Assembly (NCBI RefSeq): GCF_016584085.1
Contig: NZ_NRSJ01000004.1
Location: 1-64,000, forward strand
Direction of reading: 5' to 3'
Source of the DNA: Halochromatium glycolicum
GTDB lineage: Bacteria > Pseudomonadota > Gammaproteobacteria > Chromatiales > Chromatiaceae
DNA: 64,000 bases
Shown here: positions 42,437 through 51,120 of the stretch, one piece after another
Layout of the letters: every line of letters starts with the position of its first letter
How positions within the stretch are numbered: position 1 is the stretch's first letter
The notes under the pieces: generated by a model
The model's input: the letters and a program-made list of their open reading frames with translations, nothing else
Databases searched by the model: none
Told to the model about the DNA's origin: nothing
Translations under genes and position numbers: made by a program

Positions 42437-43108
42437 ATGAACTGCATTGCTCAAATGCTCCGTCGAACGCTGGGCGCACCGGCCCTTGCCCTGTGCCTTG
42501 CTGTCGCCCCCATGCCTGCGCTGTCAGCGACCGTTTTTTTCGGCGCGGATGGGCCACTGCAGACTGCGAACTCGGAGGCCGCCTTCGCGGACTGGAGCGC
42601 AGCGGTCGGGTCGTTCACGCTCGACAATCTCGACACGCTTTTTGGCTCTCCGCTCACCTCGGGCGAGGGCAACGTCTTCACCGGCGGCACGAGCCTCTTC
42701 TCCGGCTTCCAGAACCCCGCTCCCGGCGTGCTGGAGACCACCCACCTCACCGCCTTCCTGACCAGCGGGCGCTCCTTTACCTGGACGCTGGCCGAGGCGG
42801 TCACGGCCTTCGGGTTCTTCGGCTTCGACCCCGACGGCGAGGATGTCCGTTTCTCCTTCGACGACGGTTCCGCGAAGAGCTTCACGCGAGGGACAGTCGC
42901 CGGCTCGCAGGGCTCGATCTTCTTCGGCGTGACGGACCTCGCGACCCCGGTGTCGAGCGTCGACATCTTCGCGGCGTCGACCGTCACCGACTGGGACCGC
43001 TTCGTCTACGTGACCGCACCACCGCAGGTCATCCCGCTTCCGCCCACCGCCTTCCTGCTGCTCGGCGGCCTCGGCGCGCTTGGGCTCGTCAAGTGGCGGC
43101 GCGCCTGA
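42437..43108 (+). CDS. VPLPA-CTERM sorting-domain protein
   Basis: A 223-residue exported protein: signal peptide ending PMPALSAT, a beta-rich domain (FTLDNLDTLFGSPL; AFGFFGFDPDGEDVRFSF) like that of many PEP-CTERM surface proteins, and the tail VIPLPPTAFLLLGGLGALGL with VKWRRA. GAGGA lies nine bases before the ATG. It is probably co-transcribed with the flanking VPLPA genes from the sigma-54 promoter at 42070. Confidence 0.88.
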   Translation: MNCIAQMLRRTLGAPALALCLAVAPMPALSATVFFGADGPLQTANSEAAFADWSAAVGSFTLDNLDTLFGSPLTSGEGNVFTGGTSLFSGFQNPAPGVLETTHLTAFLTSGRSFTWTLAEAVTAFGFFGFDPDGEDVRFSFDDGSAKSFTRGTVAGSQGSIFFGVTDLATPVSSVDIFAASTVTDWDRFVYVTAPPQVIPLPPTAFLLLGGLGALGLVKWRRA

Positions 43109-43158
43109 GCGCCGTCGCCGTCACCGGGCCGCGGCCCTCAACCCATGGGAGTAACACC

Positions 43159-43785
43159 GTGACCAGTATCCACCGCACCCTCCGCAACGCCCTCGCCGTG
43201 ATTGGCCTCGCCGCCGCGCCGTCGGCGGTGTCGGCTGCGGTTCTCGGCGACAGCGTGTCGCTCACGATCCTCACGACCACTTCTTCGCCCATAGTCCCCA
43301 TCGTGCAGGACGAGGTCTTCGGGCCGGCGACCGTGGGCGGCGGCGTCGAGTTCCCCGGCGTCGATCTGCTCGACCTGGCCCCGAACGAGGACATCGTCTA
43401 CGACATCGACGTCTCGGGAGACCGGATCGACTTCACGAAGGTTGGGGACGGTCTGTTCTCGTCGGGCAGTTCGCCCAGCCTCACCGCCACCTTCAGCTTC
43501 GGCGCGCCCCTGTCGCTGTCGGACGTGGCGCTCGAAGACTACGACCCCGCCAACCCTTTTCAGTCCCCGCCGGGTATCGAGGTCTCCGGGAACGATCTTT
43601 CACTGACCTGGCTGCCTCAGGGTACCGGGACGGCGGTCTTCTTCAGGGATGACGCCTTCTCGGTCACCTTCACCGACAACGCCGCGACCCCCGCCCCCAT
43701 CCCGCTGCCGCCCGCCGCGGCGCTGATGCTGGTCGGCCTCGGCGCGCTCGGGCTCGTCAGGCGCCGGGCGCGCGCGGCCGGGTGA
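43159..43785 (+). CDS. VPLPA-CTERM sorting-domain protein
   Basis: A 208-residue exported protein starting at GTG 43159 with GGGAG seven bases upstream. Signal peptide (LAVIGLAAAPSAVSAA), a secreted beta-rich domain (ILTTTSSPIVPIVQDEVFGP; FSFGAPLSLSDVALEDYDP), and the tail PIPLPPAAALMLVGLGALGL with VRRRARAAG. The C-terminus is nearly the same as in the previous gene while the body differs, as is usual for sorted protein families. It lies 50 bp after its neighbour. Confidence 0.87.
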   Translation: MTSIHRTLRNALAVIGLAAAPSAVSAAVLGDSVSLTILTTTSSPIVPIVQDEVFGPATVGGGVEFPGVDLLDLAPNEDIVYDIDVSGDRIDFTKVGDGLFSSGSSPSLTATFSFGAPLSLSDVALEDYDPANPFQSPPGIEVSGNDLSLTWLPQGTGTAVFFRDDAFSVTFTDNAATPAPIPLPPAAALMLVGLGALGLVRRRARAAG

Positions 43786-43786
43786 C

Positions 43787-44570
43787 CTCGGCGCTCGAGG
43801 CACGGCGCTGGCGGCGCGGCTCGCGGCGGGCAAGCGGCTGGGCTTCGACGATCTCCTGATGTGCAACATCGGCAACCCGCAGGCCGTGGGGCAGAAGCCG
43901 CTGACCTTCGTGCGGGAGGCGCTGGCGCTTCTCGATCACCCCGCGCTCCTCGATGCGGCCGGGACCCGTGGCCTCTTCGCCGAGGACGCCGTCGCGCGTG
44001 CCCGGCGGTTTCTGGGCGAGACCCCCGGCGGGACCGGTGCCTATGGCCACAGCAACGGCCTGCCGCAGATCCGCGAGGCCGTCGCCCGTTTCGTCGAGGC
44101 GCGGGACGGGGTCGCCGCCGATCCCGACGCCATCTACCTTACTGACGGGGCGTCGAGCGGGATCGCCAAGGTGCTGCGCCTGCTGCTGACGGGGCCGGGC
44201 GACGCGGTGCTGACGCCGGCGCCGCAATACCCGATCTACGCCGCCTGGGCCGCCGCGCTCGGGGGCCATGCGGAGGCTACGCGCTCGACGAGGCCGCGGG
44301 CTGGGACGTGACGCGCGAGAGCCTGGAGCGTGTGCTCGCCGCCTGACGGAACGCGGGGCGGCGGGCGAAGGCGCTCGTCCTCATCAATCCCGGCAATCCG
44401 ACGGGCCGGGTCCTGCGCGAGGACACGCTCGCCGAGATCGCCGAGTTCTGCGCCGGCAACGGCCTTTGGCTCCTGGCCGACAAGGTCTATCAGGAGAACG
44501 TCTACGCCCCCGGCGTCCCGTTCGTCTCGGCCCGCGCGGCGGTGCGGGCGGCGCGGCGGCTACGTAGAGA
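43787..44570 (+). pseudogene. Alanine-aminotransferase-like gene fragment
   Basis: Encodes RGTALAARLAAGKRLGFDDL, MCNIGNPQAVGQKPLTFVRE, GGTGAYGHSNGLPQIREAVA, DGASSGIAKVLRLLLTGPGD and TPAPQYPIYAAW, typical of class I aminotransferases of the alanine aminotransferase group. A frameshift at about 44278 and an in-frame stop near 44344 follow; LVLINPGNPTGRVL and LLADKVYQENVYAPG continue in another frame. The N-terminal 20 residues, the catalytic-lysine part and the C-terminal half are missing. It begins right after the VPLPA gene and is cut by the IS91-like fragment. Confidence 0.85.
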
Positions 44571-44582
44571 TGACCGGCGCGC

Positions 44583-44935
44583 TATCTCTGGGCCATGCTG
44601 CTGGCGCGGCTGTTCGAATCCCTACCACTGGTCTGCCCCAACTGCGGCGCGGACATGCGCATCATTGCCTTCATCACCGAGGCCGTGCCCGTCGAGCAGA
44701 TCCTTACCCACATCGGTGAGCCGCCGCGTCCGCCGCCGATCTCGCCCGCACGCCCCGGCGCTGCGCTATCCTGCTTCGCTTGGGTACCAGCTCGAACCAT
44801 CCTGGTTCGGTCGTTCGCTGCTTCAGCGCAGCTCACCCACCCGCCTGGGACGAGACACCCGAGCCGATGCCGGACTGGGACCTCGTCAAACAGCCCGAGC
44901 CCGACTTCGAGTTCGATCAGCGCATCTCCTGGTAG
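44583..44935 (+). pseudogene. IS91-like transposase, C-terminal fragment 1
   Basis: Reads LLARLFESLPLVCPNCGADM, RIIAFITEAVPVEQILTHIG, EPPRPPPISPA, then after a frame change WDETPEPMPDWDLVKQPEPD and FEFDQRISW with the family's normal stop. The CPNC pair is part of a zinc-binding site. A GC-rich block of about 80 bp, also present in copy 2, interrupts the two parts. It is followed 129 bp later by the end repeat. Confidence 0.85.
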
Positions 44936-45063
44936 CCGCCGTCTCTCGCAGGGAACAGTGCAGCCCCTCTCGTCTCCCGCCGGCGCGTTGCGGCGCAGGT
45001 GCTCACTCCAGCACCCGGAAACGCACGTGCCCGCACGGCGCGCGACGTCCGTCAGCACCGCAG
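44936..45063. other. IS91-like element 3' flank
   Basis: Non-coding. It resembles 54286-54392 downstream of the second transposase fragment (shared CCGCCGTCTCTC, GTGCAGCCCC and CTCCCGGCGG-type blocks), so it is element-derived sequence leading to the end repeat. Confidence 0.55.
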
Positions 45064-45148
45064 TCGGGCGTTGACGCCGCATCCCACCCCCCTACCGTTC
45101 GTCGTCCGGCCAACCCTGTCGCTCAGGGTGGCTTGGATTTCCTATCCG
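45064..45148 (+). repeat. IS91-like end repeat, copy 2
   Basis: TCGGGCGTTGACGCCGCATC to GGCTTGGATTTCCTATCCG. It follows the C-terminal transposase fragment at 44583 and matches copy 3 more closely than copy 1. The sequence from here to 45265 is otherwise featureless, with short CCAGCCGCCAGCCG repeats. Confidence 0.75.
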
Positions 45149-45265
45149 TTTACAGTTTTCCGCCAGCCGCCAGCCGCCAGCCGCCCGCTGCGCCGCAGCC
45201 CCCAAGCCTCTGAAAAGTCGAGATGATTCGGCCAATCGGCCGGCGCACGGCAAGCGCCGGAACCC

Positions 45266-45371
45266 TGTCAGGCAGTTTTACAGTTGCGGCGGCTCGTGGC
45301 GCGTCCGCCGTGTTCGGGTGTGTGCAAGCCTCTGTTGTTTAGTAGGTTTTACAAAATGGCCTGCTTCTCGC
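45266..45371 (+). promoter_or_regulatory. Sigma-54 promoter with upstream 17-bp enhancer-like site
   Basis: TGTCAGGCAGTTTTACA (45266-45282) lies 74 bp upstream of TGGCCTGCTTCTCGC (45357-45371), whose GG and GC are exactly ten bases apart. A second half-site GGTTTTACA is near 45345-45353. The ATG of the PEP-CTERM gene is 82 bp after the -12 element. The -12 box (CTCGC rather than TTGC) is the weakest of the three sigma-54 candidates. Confidence 0.7.
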
Positions 45372-45452
45372 TTAAGCGCCGACGCCGAAGGATAACCTCG
45401 TCCTTTGATCAGGTTTTGACCCACTTGAATGCGCTGAAAGAGGAAACCGGCA

Positions 45453-46133
45453 ATGGCGATGAAGACATGGCAAGGCCTGGCGGCAGCAAGTCTGCTGCTG
45501 GCGGGCGGCGGCGCGCAGGCGGCGTTGGTGCCCTACACGGTGAACGGCGTGGACCTGGTCTACGACGACGACTACACCCCGTTCGGCGCGAGCAGCCCGG
45601 GCCTGACCTGGACCGCCAACGCTAACCTGGCGGCAACGGTAACCTTCGGCGTGAGCGGCATCAACGCCAGCGGCACCATGACCTGGGACGTTGCGCAGGC
45701 CTGGATCGACGCCATGAACGCGGCCAACTACGCCGGTGCCAACGACTGGCGGCTGTGGTCGGCGCTGAACAGCGATGGCACTGGGCCGTGCGGGGGCTTC
45801 AACTGCACCGACAGCGAATTGGGGCATCTCTTCTACGAAGAGGGCGGATTGGCCCCGTACCTGTCTTTCAATAGCAGCAGCAAGCTGACCGACGTGTTTA
45901 CGAATATGCAGGATTTCGCTTACTGGTCCGATACGGAGGACTCGTCCTATGCGTGGTTCTTCCTCAACAACGGAGAGCAGGGCGGCGGCCTTAAGGTCAC
46001 CACGCAATACGGTTGGGCGGTTCGTCCCGGACAAATCGCCGCCGCACCGGTACCGGTGCCTGGCACGGCCTTGTTGACGGCGCTGGGCTTTGCGGCCATG
46101 GCGCTCTTGCGTCGAGCGCGGCGGCGACTTTGA
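45453..46133 (+). CDS. PEP-CTERM sorted exported protein, DUF1566-like
   Basis: A 226-residue protein: signal peptide (LAAASLLLAGGGAQAA), then a domain of the DUF1566/Lcl type (YDDDYTPFGASSPGLTWTAN; MTWDVAQAWIDAMNAANYAG; NDWRLWSALN; FAYWSDTEDSSYAWFFLNNG), then the sorting tail VPVPGTALLTALGFAAMALL with RRARRRL. GAGGAAACC precedes the ATG. The promoter region carries the sigma-54/17-bp-site arrangement. It is the closest member of the set to prsT (47524). Confidence 0.9.
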   Translation: MAMKTWQGLAAASLLLAGGGAQAALVPYTVNGVDLVYDDDYTPFGASSPGLTWTANANLAATVTFGVSGINASGTMTWDVAQAWIDAMNAANYAGANDWRLWSALNSDGTGPCGGFNCTDSELGHLFYEEGGLAPYLSFNSSSKLTDVFTNMQDFAYWSDTEDSSYAWFFLNNGEQGGGLKVTTQYGWAVRPGQIAAAPVPVPGTALLTALGFAAMALLRRARRRL

Positions 46134-46163
46134 TGATTTGGTCGTTCGAATCGCGTCCCGGCA

Positions 46164-46355
46164 ATGCGCGATGATCACTGCGGCCACATCCCCGGTGGCT
46201 GCTTCATCTTCACCGTCGTCACCATCCTCGCCAACGGCGGTTCGCGCAGCGCTGAAACATCGTGTGCCTTCGCGACGGGGCTTCCGCCGCACCATGGCGA
46301 AACATCCATTGCGGATCGACGGCATTGTGATCCTGCCGGACCATCTGCACAGCAA
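46164..46355 (+). pseudogene. REP-associated tyrosine transposase fragment
   Basis: Begins MRDDHCGHIPGGCFIFTVVT, the N-terminus of IS200-like Y1 transposases of the RAYT type, then shifts frame to FRRTMAKHPLRIDGIVILPD-HLH, which includes the metal-binding HLH (HUH-type) motif. The middle is shortened and the C-terminal half is missing. Confidence 0.82.
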
Positions 46356-46433
46356 GCAGCCGCCGCGCCGGCCACCCAATCTTCCGGCGCGCAGCGAGCC
46401 GCCGCGGCCGGGCGTCCATCCTGATCGAGCAGG

Positions 46434-46862
46434 TCATCCGTCGGCTGCATCCCAGGGATTCCGAAGCTTCAGGTCCGCGAGAAAATCGAAGTCCTTGACG
46501 TTTCGGGTCGCCAGTGCGGCTGCATGGTGCATGGCGATGGCGGCAATCTGCATGTCCTCGATGCTCATCGGGCGTCCAAGCGATCGCGATGCTTCGGCGA
46601 CGCGAGCATAGAATGGCGTTGCGGCGCAGGGGAGCGCCACGCAGCGCTCGCGGAACTCCGCAAGCAGCGCGTCGGCAGCCGCCGAGAGGCCGAGTCTCCG
46701 CTTGCCGTTCGCCAGCAGACTGACGCCGAGCTCGATCTCGGCCTTCGAGATGACACTGTTATGCAGGTCGGTATCCGCTTGGGCATCGAGCCAGCGGAGG
46801 ACGTTGGGGCTCGGGTGCGTGCGCATCAGCTCCGACAGCACGTTGGTGTCGAGCAGGATCAT
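46434..46862 (-). CDS. VapC/FitB-type PIN-domain toxin
   Basis: A 142-residue PIN-domain RNase. Acidic catalytic residues are visible in LLDTNVLSELM (D5), KAEIELGVS (E), SIEDMQIAAIA (D) and NVKDFDFL (D). It starts four bases inside the end of the antitoxin gene. The FitB-like style (LSELMR, RPMSIEDMQIA) suggests a FitAB-type pair. Confidence 0.93.
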   Translation of the reverse strand: MILLDTNVLSELMRTHPSPNVLRWLDAQADTDLHNSVISKAEIELGVSLLANGKRRLGLSAAADALLAEFRERCVALPCAATPFYARVAEASRSLGRPMSIEDMQIAAIAMHHAAALATRNVKDFDFLADLKLRNPWDAADG

Positions 46863-47134
46863 GCGCGGGGTTCTGGGGGATCCTGATCCTCTTCGAACAG
46901 CGGCGGTTCGCGTGGTGGGCTGCGCGCCGGGATGGGCAGGTCACCGCCGCCGCAGAGCGCCGACACGCGCGCATGCAGGCGCGAGCCAAGCCCGGTGCTC
47001 GACGTCGGCTCCACCAGCGCGGCCCGGAGGCTGGCGCGTGCCTCTTCCTCCATGGAATGGCCGTGATGGGCCGCCCGCACACGCAGACGATGCTTGAGCG
47101 CGTCGTCCAGGTTTCTGATGGTCAGCATCGCCAA
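46859..47134 (-). CDS. FitA/VapB-type antitoxin
   Basis: A 91-residue antitoxin with an N-terminal ribbon-helix-helix (MLTIRNLDDALKHRLRVRAA, HHGHSMEEEARASLRAAL) and a proline-rich toxin-binding tail. The start could be the second methionine (MLTIRN), which is more usual for the family. Overlaps the PIN toxin by four bases. Confidence 0.9.
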   Translation of the reverse strand: MAMLTIRNLDDALKHRLRVRAAHHGHSMEEEARASLRAALVEPTSSTGLGSRLHARVSALCGGGDLPIPARSPPREPPLFEEDQDPPEPRA

Positions 47135-47523
47135 GGGCAGGTTTCCCCACGACGAAGGACACGGATATCCTGGGGAAGGCTAGCGTGGCGATGCGACGAA
47201 GGCAATGCATGCATCGAGCAGGGATCGCACCTGTCCTGATATTCGGGCAGGAGGGGACAGCGCTGTGGGACTTTGGGAGACGCCGATGATTGGCCATCCT
47301 GGCCAGAATCGGCACGGAAGCGAAAAGCGTCCTTTACGCTTCCCTTCGTTTTCAGACTTGCGTCGCTGAACATGGCGGGCCGTCCTGGCCCGTCTTCAGA
47401 GATAATTCAATGGAGGCGCAACAAGGACATCGTCTTTCGCAGTGACACCAGTTGTCGTGGCGGCCACTGCAGGCCGCAGCGACAATACAAGCATGCTAAT
47501 TCATCACGACCGAGATCAGGATC
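47135..47523. other. Region upstream of prsT
   Basis: About 390 bp without a supported gene, noticeably less GC-rich near 47400-47520. It should hold the prsT promoter and that of the divergent antitoxin. No sigma-54 -24/-12 pair with ten-base spacing was found, unlike the PEP-CTERM genes. A short imperfect hairpin (GAAGCGAAAAGCG...CGCTTCCCTTCG) lies near 47320. Confidence 0.4.
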
Positions 47524-50343
47524 ATGCATCGTTCTAACCACATTCTTTCACAGTCCTACCGCAGGACCATTCAAGTCGCGTTGCCGCTCTCGGCCGCGCT
47601 ACTCATAACGGCTTGCGGGGAAACGTCCGTTTCCGCCGAGGACCATGTCGCCCAGGCGCAAGAGGCCTATGCGAACGGCGATGTCCGGACAGCGATCATC
47701 GAAATCAAGAACGCCCTGCAGCAAGCGCCCCAAGACGCCGAGAATCGGCTGCTCCTGGGTCGATACAACCTCGAGCTTGGCAAGGCAGTCGAAGCCGAAG
47801 CCGAGCTCATTCGTGCCAAGGAGCTGGGCGCGGACCCGGCCGCACTGCGGCTACCGCTTCTTCGCAGCCGACTGATGCAGGGTAAACATGACGAGGTTAT
47901 CGACAGCACCGAGGCGGTGGGAGAATTTGAGGAAGCGCAGCAGCCTGGCGTGCTCACGCTGCGCGCTCAGGCGCTGCTGAGCGAAGGGCGGATCGACGAA
48001 GCCAGGGCGGCGTTGGACCGAGCATTGGCGTTAGAACCAACCGCACCGGAGGCCCTGCTGAGCAAGGCCTGGGTCGAATGGCTGGATAAGGACGAAGAGG
48101 CCGCCCGCACCCAGTTGCGTGCCGCGCTGGACGCCGACCCAGAGCTGGATCGCGCTTGGGAACTGCTCGGCGATGTCGAGCGCGACACTGGCAATCTCGA
48201 GGAAGCCGAGTCGGCGTACAGCAAGGCGATCGAACACACCAGCATCAGCTTTTCCCCGCGCTTCAAGCGAGCCTTGACGCATATCTTCCAGCAGGACTAC
48301 GCCAGCGCCGAGAAGGATCTTGAAGCCTTGCGCAAACAGGCCGGCGAGAATCCGGCAGTCAGCTACGTCAGCGGGCTGATCGCCTTTTATCAACAGCGCT
48401 ATGACGGGGCTCGCGCCGACTTCGAAGAGACGCTCGCGCGCAAGCCCGATTATATGCCGGCGGTGTTCTACCTGGGCGCCACCCAATATGCGCTCGAGAA
48501 CTGGGGCCAGGCCCAGAGCTATCTCAGCCGGTATACGCGCCGGTTCCCCAGCTCGCCGGAAGCGAACCGCTTGCTGGCCCTATCCCGGCTGCGCGACGGC
48601 GACAGCGAGCGCGCCGAGCAGACCCTTGGAGCCATCCTGAAAGCTGATCCGGAAGATCGCACGACCCTGGCAATGATGAGCAATCTCTACCTGGCTCAGG
48701 GGCGCGCCGATGAGGCGTTACATCATCTGCGCAAAGTGATCGCGATGGAACCGGACTCGGCCGCGACGCGGGCTAAGCTCGGCATCGCGCTGCTGCAAGA
48801 GGGGCAGCGAGAAGAAGGATTTAGTGAACTGGACCGGGCGATCGAGCTGGCTCCTGGGGAGACGCAACGTCTTGAGATCGCAATCGTCCTCGAGCGGCTT
48901 CGGGCTGCTGAATATCAACAAGCACTCGAACGACTCGAGCGCTTGCACGAACGCGAAGCCCTTTCCCCGGGTCTCTACTACAACCTCAAAGCGATTGCGC
49001 ATGTCGGCCTCAACGAGATCGAGACGGCGAAAGCCATCTTCAACGAGGGCCTTGAAAAGGTTCCCGCGGAGCAGCGACCGGACCTTGCGAATAACCTGGC
49101 GCGCCTGCAGTTGCGAGACGGAAACTCTCAGGAAGCACAAGAGCTGCTGTCGGACAGCTTGTCGGAAACGCCCGAGCATCTCCCCTCCCTCATGTCGTTT
49201 GCGCGGCTCAAGGCCCAAGCGAACGATCTCGAAGAAGCCCAAGCGCTGCTCGAGCGAGCTGTCGCCGCGCATCCGGATGCCCAGCAGCCACGCTTGGCAC
49301 TCGCCCAGTTGCACCTGAGAGCGGATCGCCCAACCGACGCCTTGGAGCTTCTGCGAGAGACCGATCAGCAAGGTCCGGAGCGCTCAACGGGCTGGCTCGC
49401 ACTGATGGCGACAGCACTTGTCAACGCCGGCAATCCGACCGAAGCCATCGATATCCTGCGCGAATTGCACGAACAGCGTCCCGACGCAGCCAATGTCTCC
49501 TTGATGCTGAGCCGCCTGCTGATCGAGCGGGGAGATCGGGCGGAAGCGCGCAACCTCCTCGAGCAAGCCATGAAACGCGACGCCGAGAATCTTGGACTAC
49601 GGCTGACGCTCGTGGAGCTGCTGACCCTGGAAGCCGAACTCGACGAGGCGGCCGAACGTCTGGCTCCAGCTGCAGAAGCCCATCCCGATGATCCGCGAGT
49701 ACTGGCCCGCGCCGGTGCGATCGAATTCGCTGCGGGTCGATACGCAGAGGCGATCGACGCTTTCCAGCGTGCCCGCCGTCTGGCGCCGGCCGACCGCTAC
49801 GTTGCGGGTGCCCTCGCGAAAGCGCAGCATGTTGCCGACGACACAGAGGCTGCCGTAGCAACGCTGAGCGATTGGCTGCAGCAATTCCCAGACGATCCCG
49901 GCATGCGGCTTCTCCAGGCGAATCTCTTGGTAGCCTTAAACCGCGACGGGGAAACAATCGCTGCCTACCGGCGTTACCTGGATAGCGGCCAGGAAAACGC
50001 CGTTGCCCTGAATAATCTTGCCTGGTTGCTGCGAACTTCCGATACCGACGAAGCCTTGCGCCTGGTCGAGCGCGCAGCTGAACTGGCACCGGAGTCCGCG
50101 GAAATCCTGGACACAAAAGGCGTGATCGAGCAAGAACGCGAGAATTACACTGCAGCGATTGAGACCTTCAGACGTGCCCTCAGCCTCAGCCCGGGCAACC
50201 CGTCGATTCGCCTGCATTTGGCCGAGGCACTGATCGCGGACGGTCAGGGACAATCGGCAAAGGAACAGCTTTCCCAACTCCTGGCGGAAGACCCAGGGGC
50301 TGACGATCGTGAAAAGGCTGAGACGCTGTTGAACGGCCTATAA
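47524..50343 (+). CDS. prsT: PEP-CTERM system TPR-repeat lipoprotein PrsT
   Basis: A 939-residue lipoprotein (lipobox LLITAC31) made of about 20 tetratricopeptide repeats, such as AYANGDVRTAIIEIKNALQQ, RLLLGRYNLELGKAVEAEAE and AIETFRRALSLSPGNPSIRL. Length, lipobox and the opening repeats fit the PrsT family, which accompanies exosortase XrtA and exopolysaccharide loci and is thought to help deliver PEP-CTERM proteins or polysaccharide. No exosortase or polysaccharide gene is in this window, but five PEP-/VPLPA-CTERM genes lie within 10 kb. The ribosome binding site (AGGATC) is close to the ATG. Confidence 0.9.
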   Translation: MHRSNHILSQSYRRTIQVALPLSAALLITACGETSVSAEDHVAQAQEAYANGDVRTAIIEIKNALQQAPQDAENRLLLGRYNLELGKAVEAEAELIRAKELGADPAALRLPLLRSRLMQGKHDEVIDSTEAVGEFEEAQQPGVLTLRAQALLSEGRIDEARAALDRALALEPTAPEALLSKAWVEWLDKDEEAARTQLRAALDADPELDRAWELLGDVERDTGNLEEAESAYSKAIEHTSISFSPRFKRALTHIFQQDYASAEKDLEALRKQAGENPAVSYVSGLIAFYQQRYDGARADFEETLARKPDYMPAVFYLGATQYALENWGQAQSYLSRYTRRFPSSPEANRLLALSRLRDGDSERAEQTLGAILKADPEDRTTLAMMSNLYLAQGRADEALHHLRKVIAMEPDSAATRAKLGIALLQEGQREEGFSELDRAIELAPGETQRLEIAIVLERLRAAEYQQALERLERLHEREALSPGLYYNLKAIAHVGLNEIETAKAIFNEGLEKVPAEQRPDLANNLARLQLRDGNSQEAQELLSDSLSETPEHLPSLMSFARLKAQANDLEEAQALLERAVAAHPDAQQPRLALAQLHLRADRPTDALELLRETDQQGPERSTGWLALMATALVNAGNPTEAIDILRELHEQRPDAANVSLMLSRLLIERGDRAEARNLLEQAMKRDAENLGLRLTLVELLTLEAELDEAAERLAPAAEAHPDDPRVLARAGAIEFAAGRYAEAIDAFQRARRLAPADRYVAGALAKAQHVADDTEAAVATLSDWLQQFPDDPGMRLLQANLLVALNRDGETIAAYRRYLDSGQENAVALNNLAWLLRTSDTDEALRLVERAAELAPESAEILDTKGVIEQERENYTAAIETFRRALSLSPGNPSIRLHLAEALIADGQGQSAKEQLSQLLAEDPGADDREKAETLLNGL

Positions 50344-50349
50344 TGCGGA

Positions 50350-50387
50350 GGAGCAAGGGTTCCCGAATCATCGGGGACCCTTGCTCC
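50350..50387 (+). terminator. Strong hairpin after prsT
   Basis: GGAGCAAGGGTTCCC and GGGGACCCTTGCTCC form a 15-bp stem (one G-T pair) with an 8-base loop, seven bases after the prsT stop. There is no U-tract, so it may stabilise the 3' end rather than act alone as a terminator. Confidence 0.7.
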
Positions 50388-50489
50388 GGTAATCGGCTAC
50401 GCCTTCTTCAGCGCAGCCTCACCCTGGCGCCCGCTTAAGCGCGGCTGCGACGACGCAGGTATATCCAGCTCGCTCCGGGGGAATATCCG

Positions 50490-50723
50490 ATGCAGGTTTC
50501 AAAATGGGGTAACAGTCTGGCGGTGCGCCTGCCCGCCGCGGTGGTCGAAGCGCTGAACCTTCAGGATGGCGACAACATCGAGATCCAGGTCGAAGGGGAG
50601 CGGAGCCTAAGCGTGCGCAAGATGCCAGATCAACGCGAACTGCTAGCGCGGCTGCGCAAGTACCGCGGGCGTCTCCCAAAGGGCTTCCGCTTCGATCGCC
50701 TTGAGACCCATGAGCGCGGCTAA
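50490..50723 (+). CDS. MazE/AbrB-type antitoxin
   Basis: A 77-residue swapped-hairpin antitoxin: MQVSKWGNSLAVRLPAAVVE, then LQDGDNIEIQVEGERSLSVR, then a C-terminal toxin-binding tail. GGGGGAATATCC precedes the ATG. It overlaps the downstream PIN-toxin gene by 14 bp, giving a VapBC-type pair with an AbrB-fold antitoxin. Confidence 0.93.
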   Translation: MQVSKWGNSLAVRLPAAVVEALNLQDGDNIEIQVEGERSLSVRKMPDQRELLARLRKYRGRLPKGFRFDRLETHERG

Positions 50724-51120
50724 CGCCTTCCTCGACACCAACGTCCTGCTATACCTGCTGTCAGAGGATGCGGCGAAGGCAGATCGGGCAGAAAACCTGC
50801 TCGCTGACGGTGGTGTCATCAGCGTGCAGGTGCTAAACGAATTTGCAGCCGTTGCCTCACGCAAGCTTGGCCTATCCTGGCCGGAGATCCGCGAACTATT
50901 GGAAACGGCCCAGTCGCTGTGTCGAATCGAACCCTTGACTGTCGCCACGCACGAGCGCGGACTTGCAATCGCAGAACGCTACGGATTCTCGGTCTACGAT
51001 TCGCTGATCGTCTGTTCCGCTCTGCTGGCCGGTTGCCGCGTCCTGTGGACCGAAGACCTTCAGGATGGCCAGCGTATCGACGACCAGCTGACGGTGAAGA
51101 ATCCCTTCGCCACGTCCTAA
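50710..51120 (+). CDS. PIN-domain toxin, VapC family
   Basis: A 136-residue PIN-domain RNase. Catalytic acids are visible in AFLDTNVLLYLLSEDA (D), VQVLNEFAAVAS (E), FSVYDSLIVCSALL (D) and LWTEDLQDGQ (E/D). The ATG at 50710 lies inside the antitoxin gene; the track of upstream codons to 50701 is not needed. Type II toxin expected to cleave RNA when unneutralised. Confidence 0.93.
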   Translation: MSAANAFLDTNVLLYLLSEDAAKADRAENLLADGGVISVQVLNEFAAVASRKLGLSWPEIRELLETAQSLCRIEPLTVATHERGLAIAERYGFSVYDSLIVCSALLAGCRVLWTEDLQDGQRIDDQLTVKNPFATS

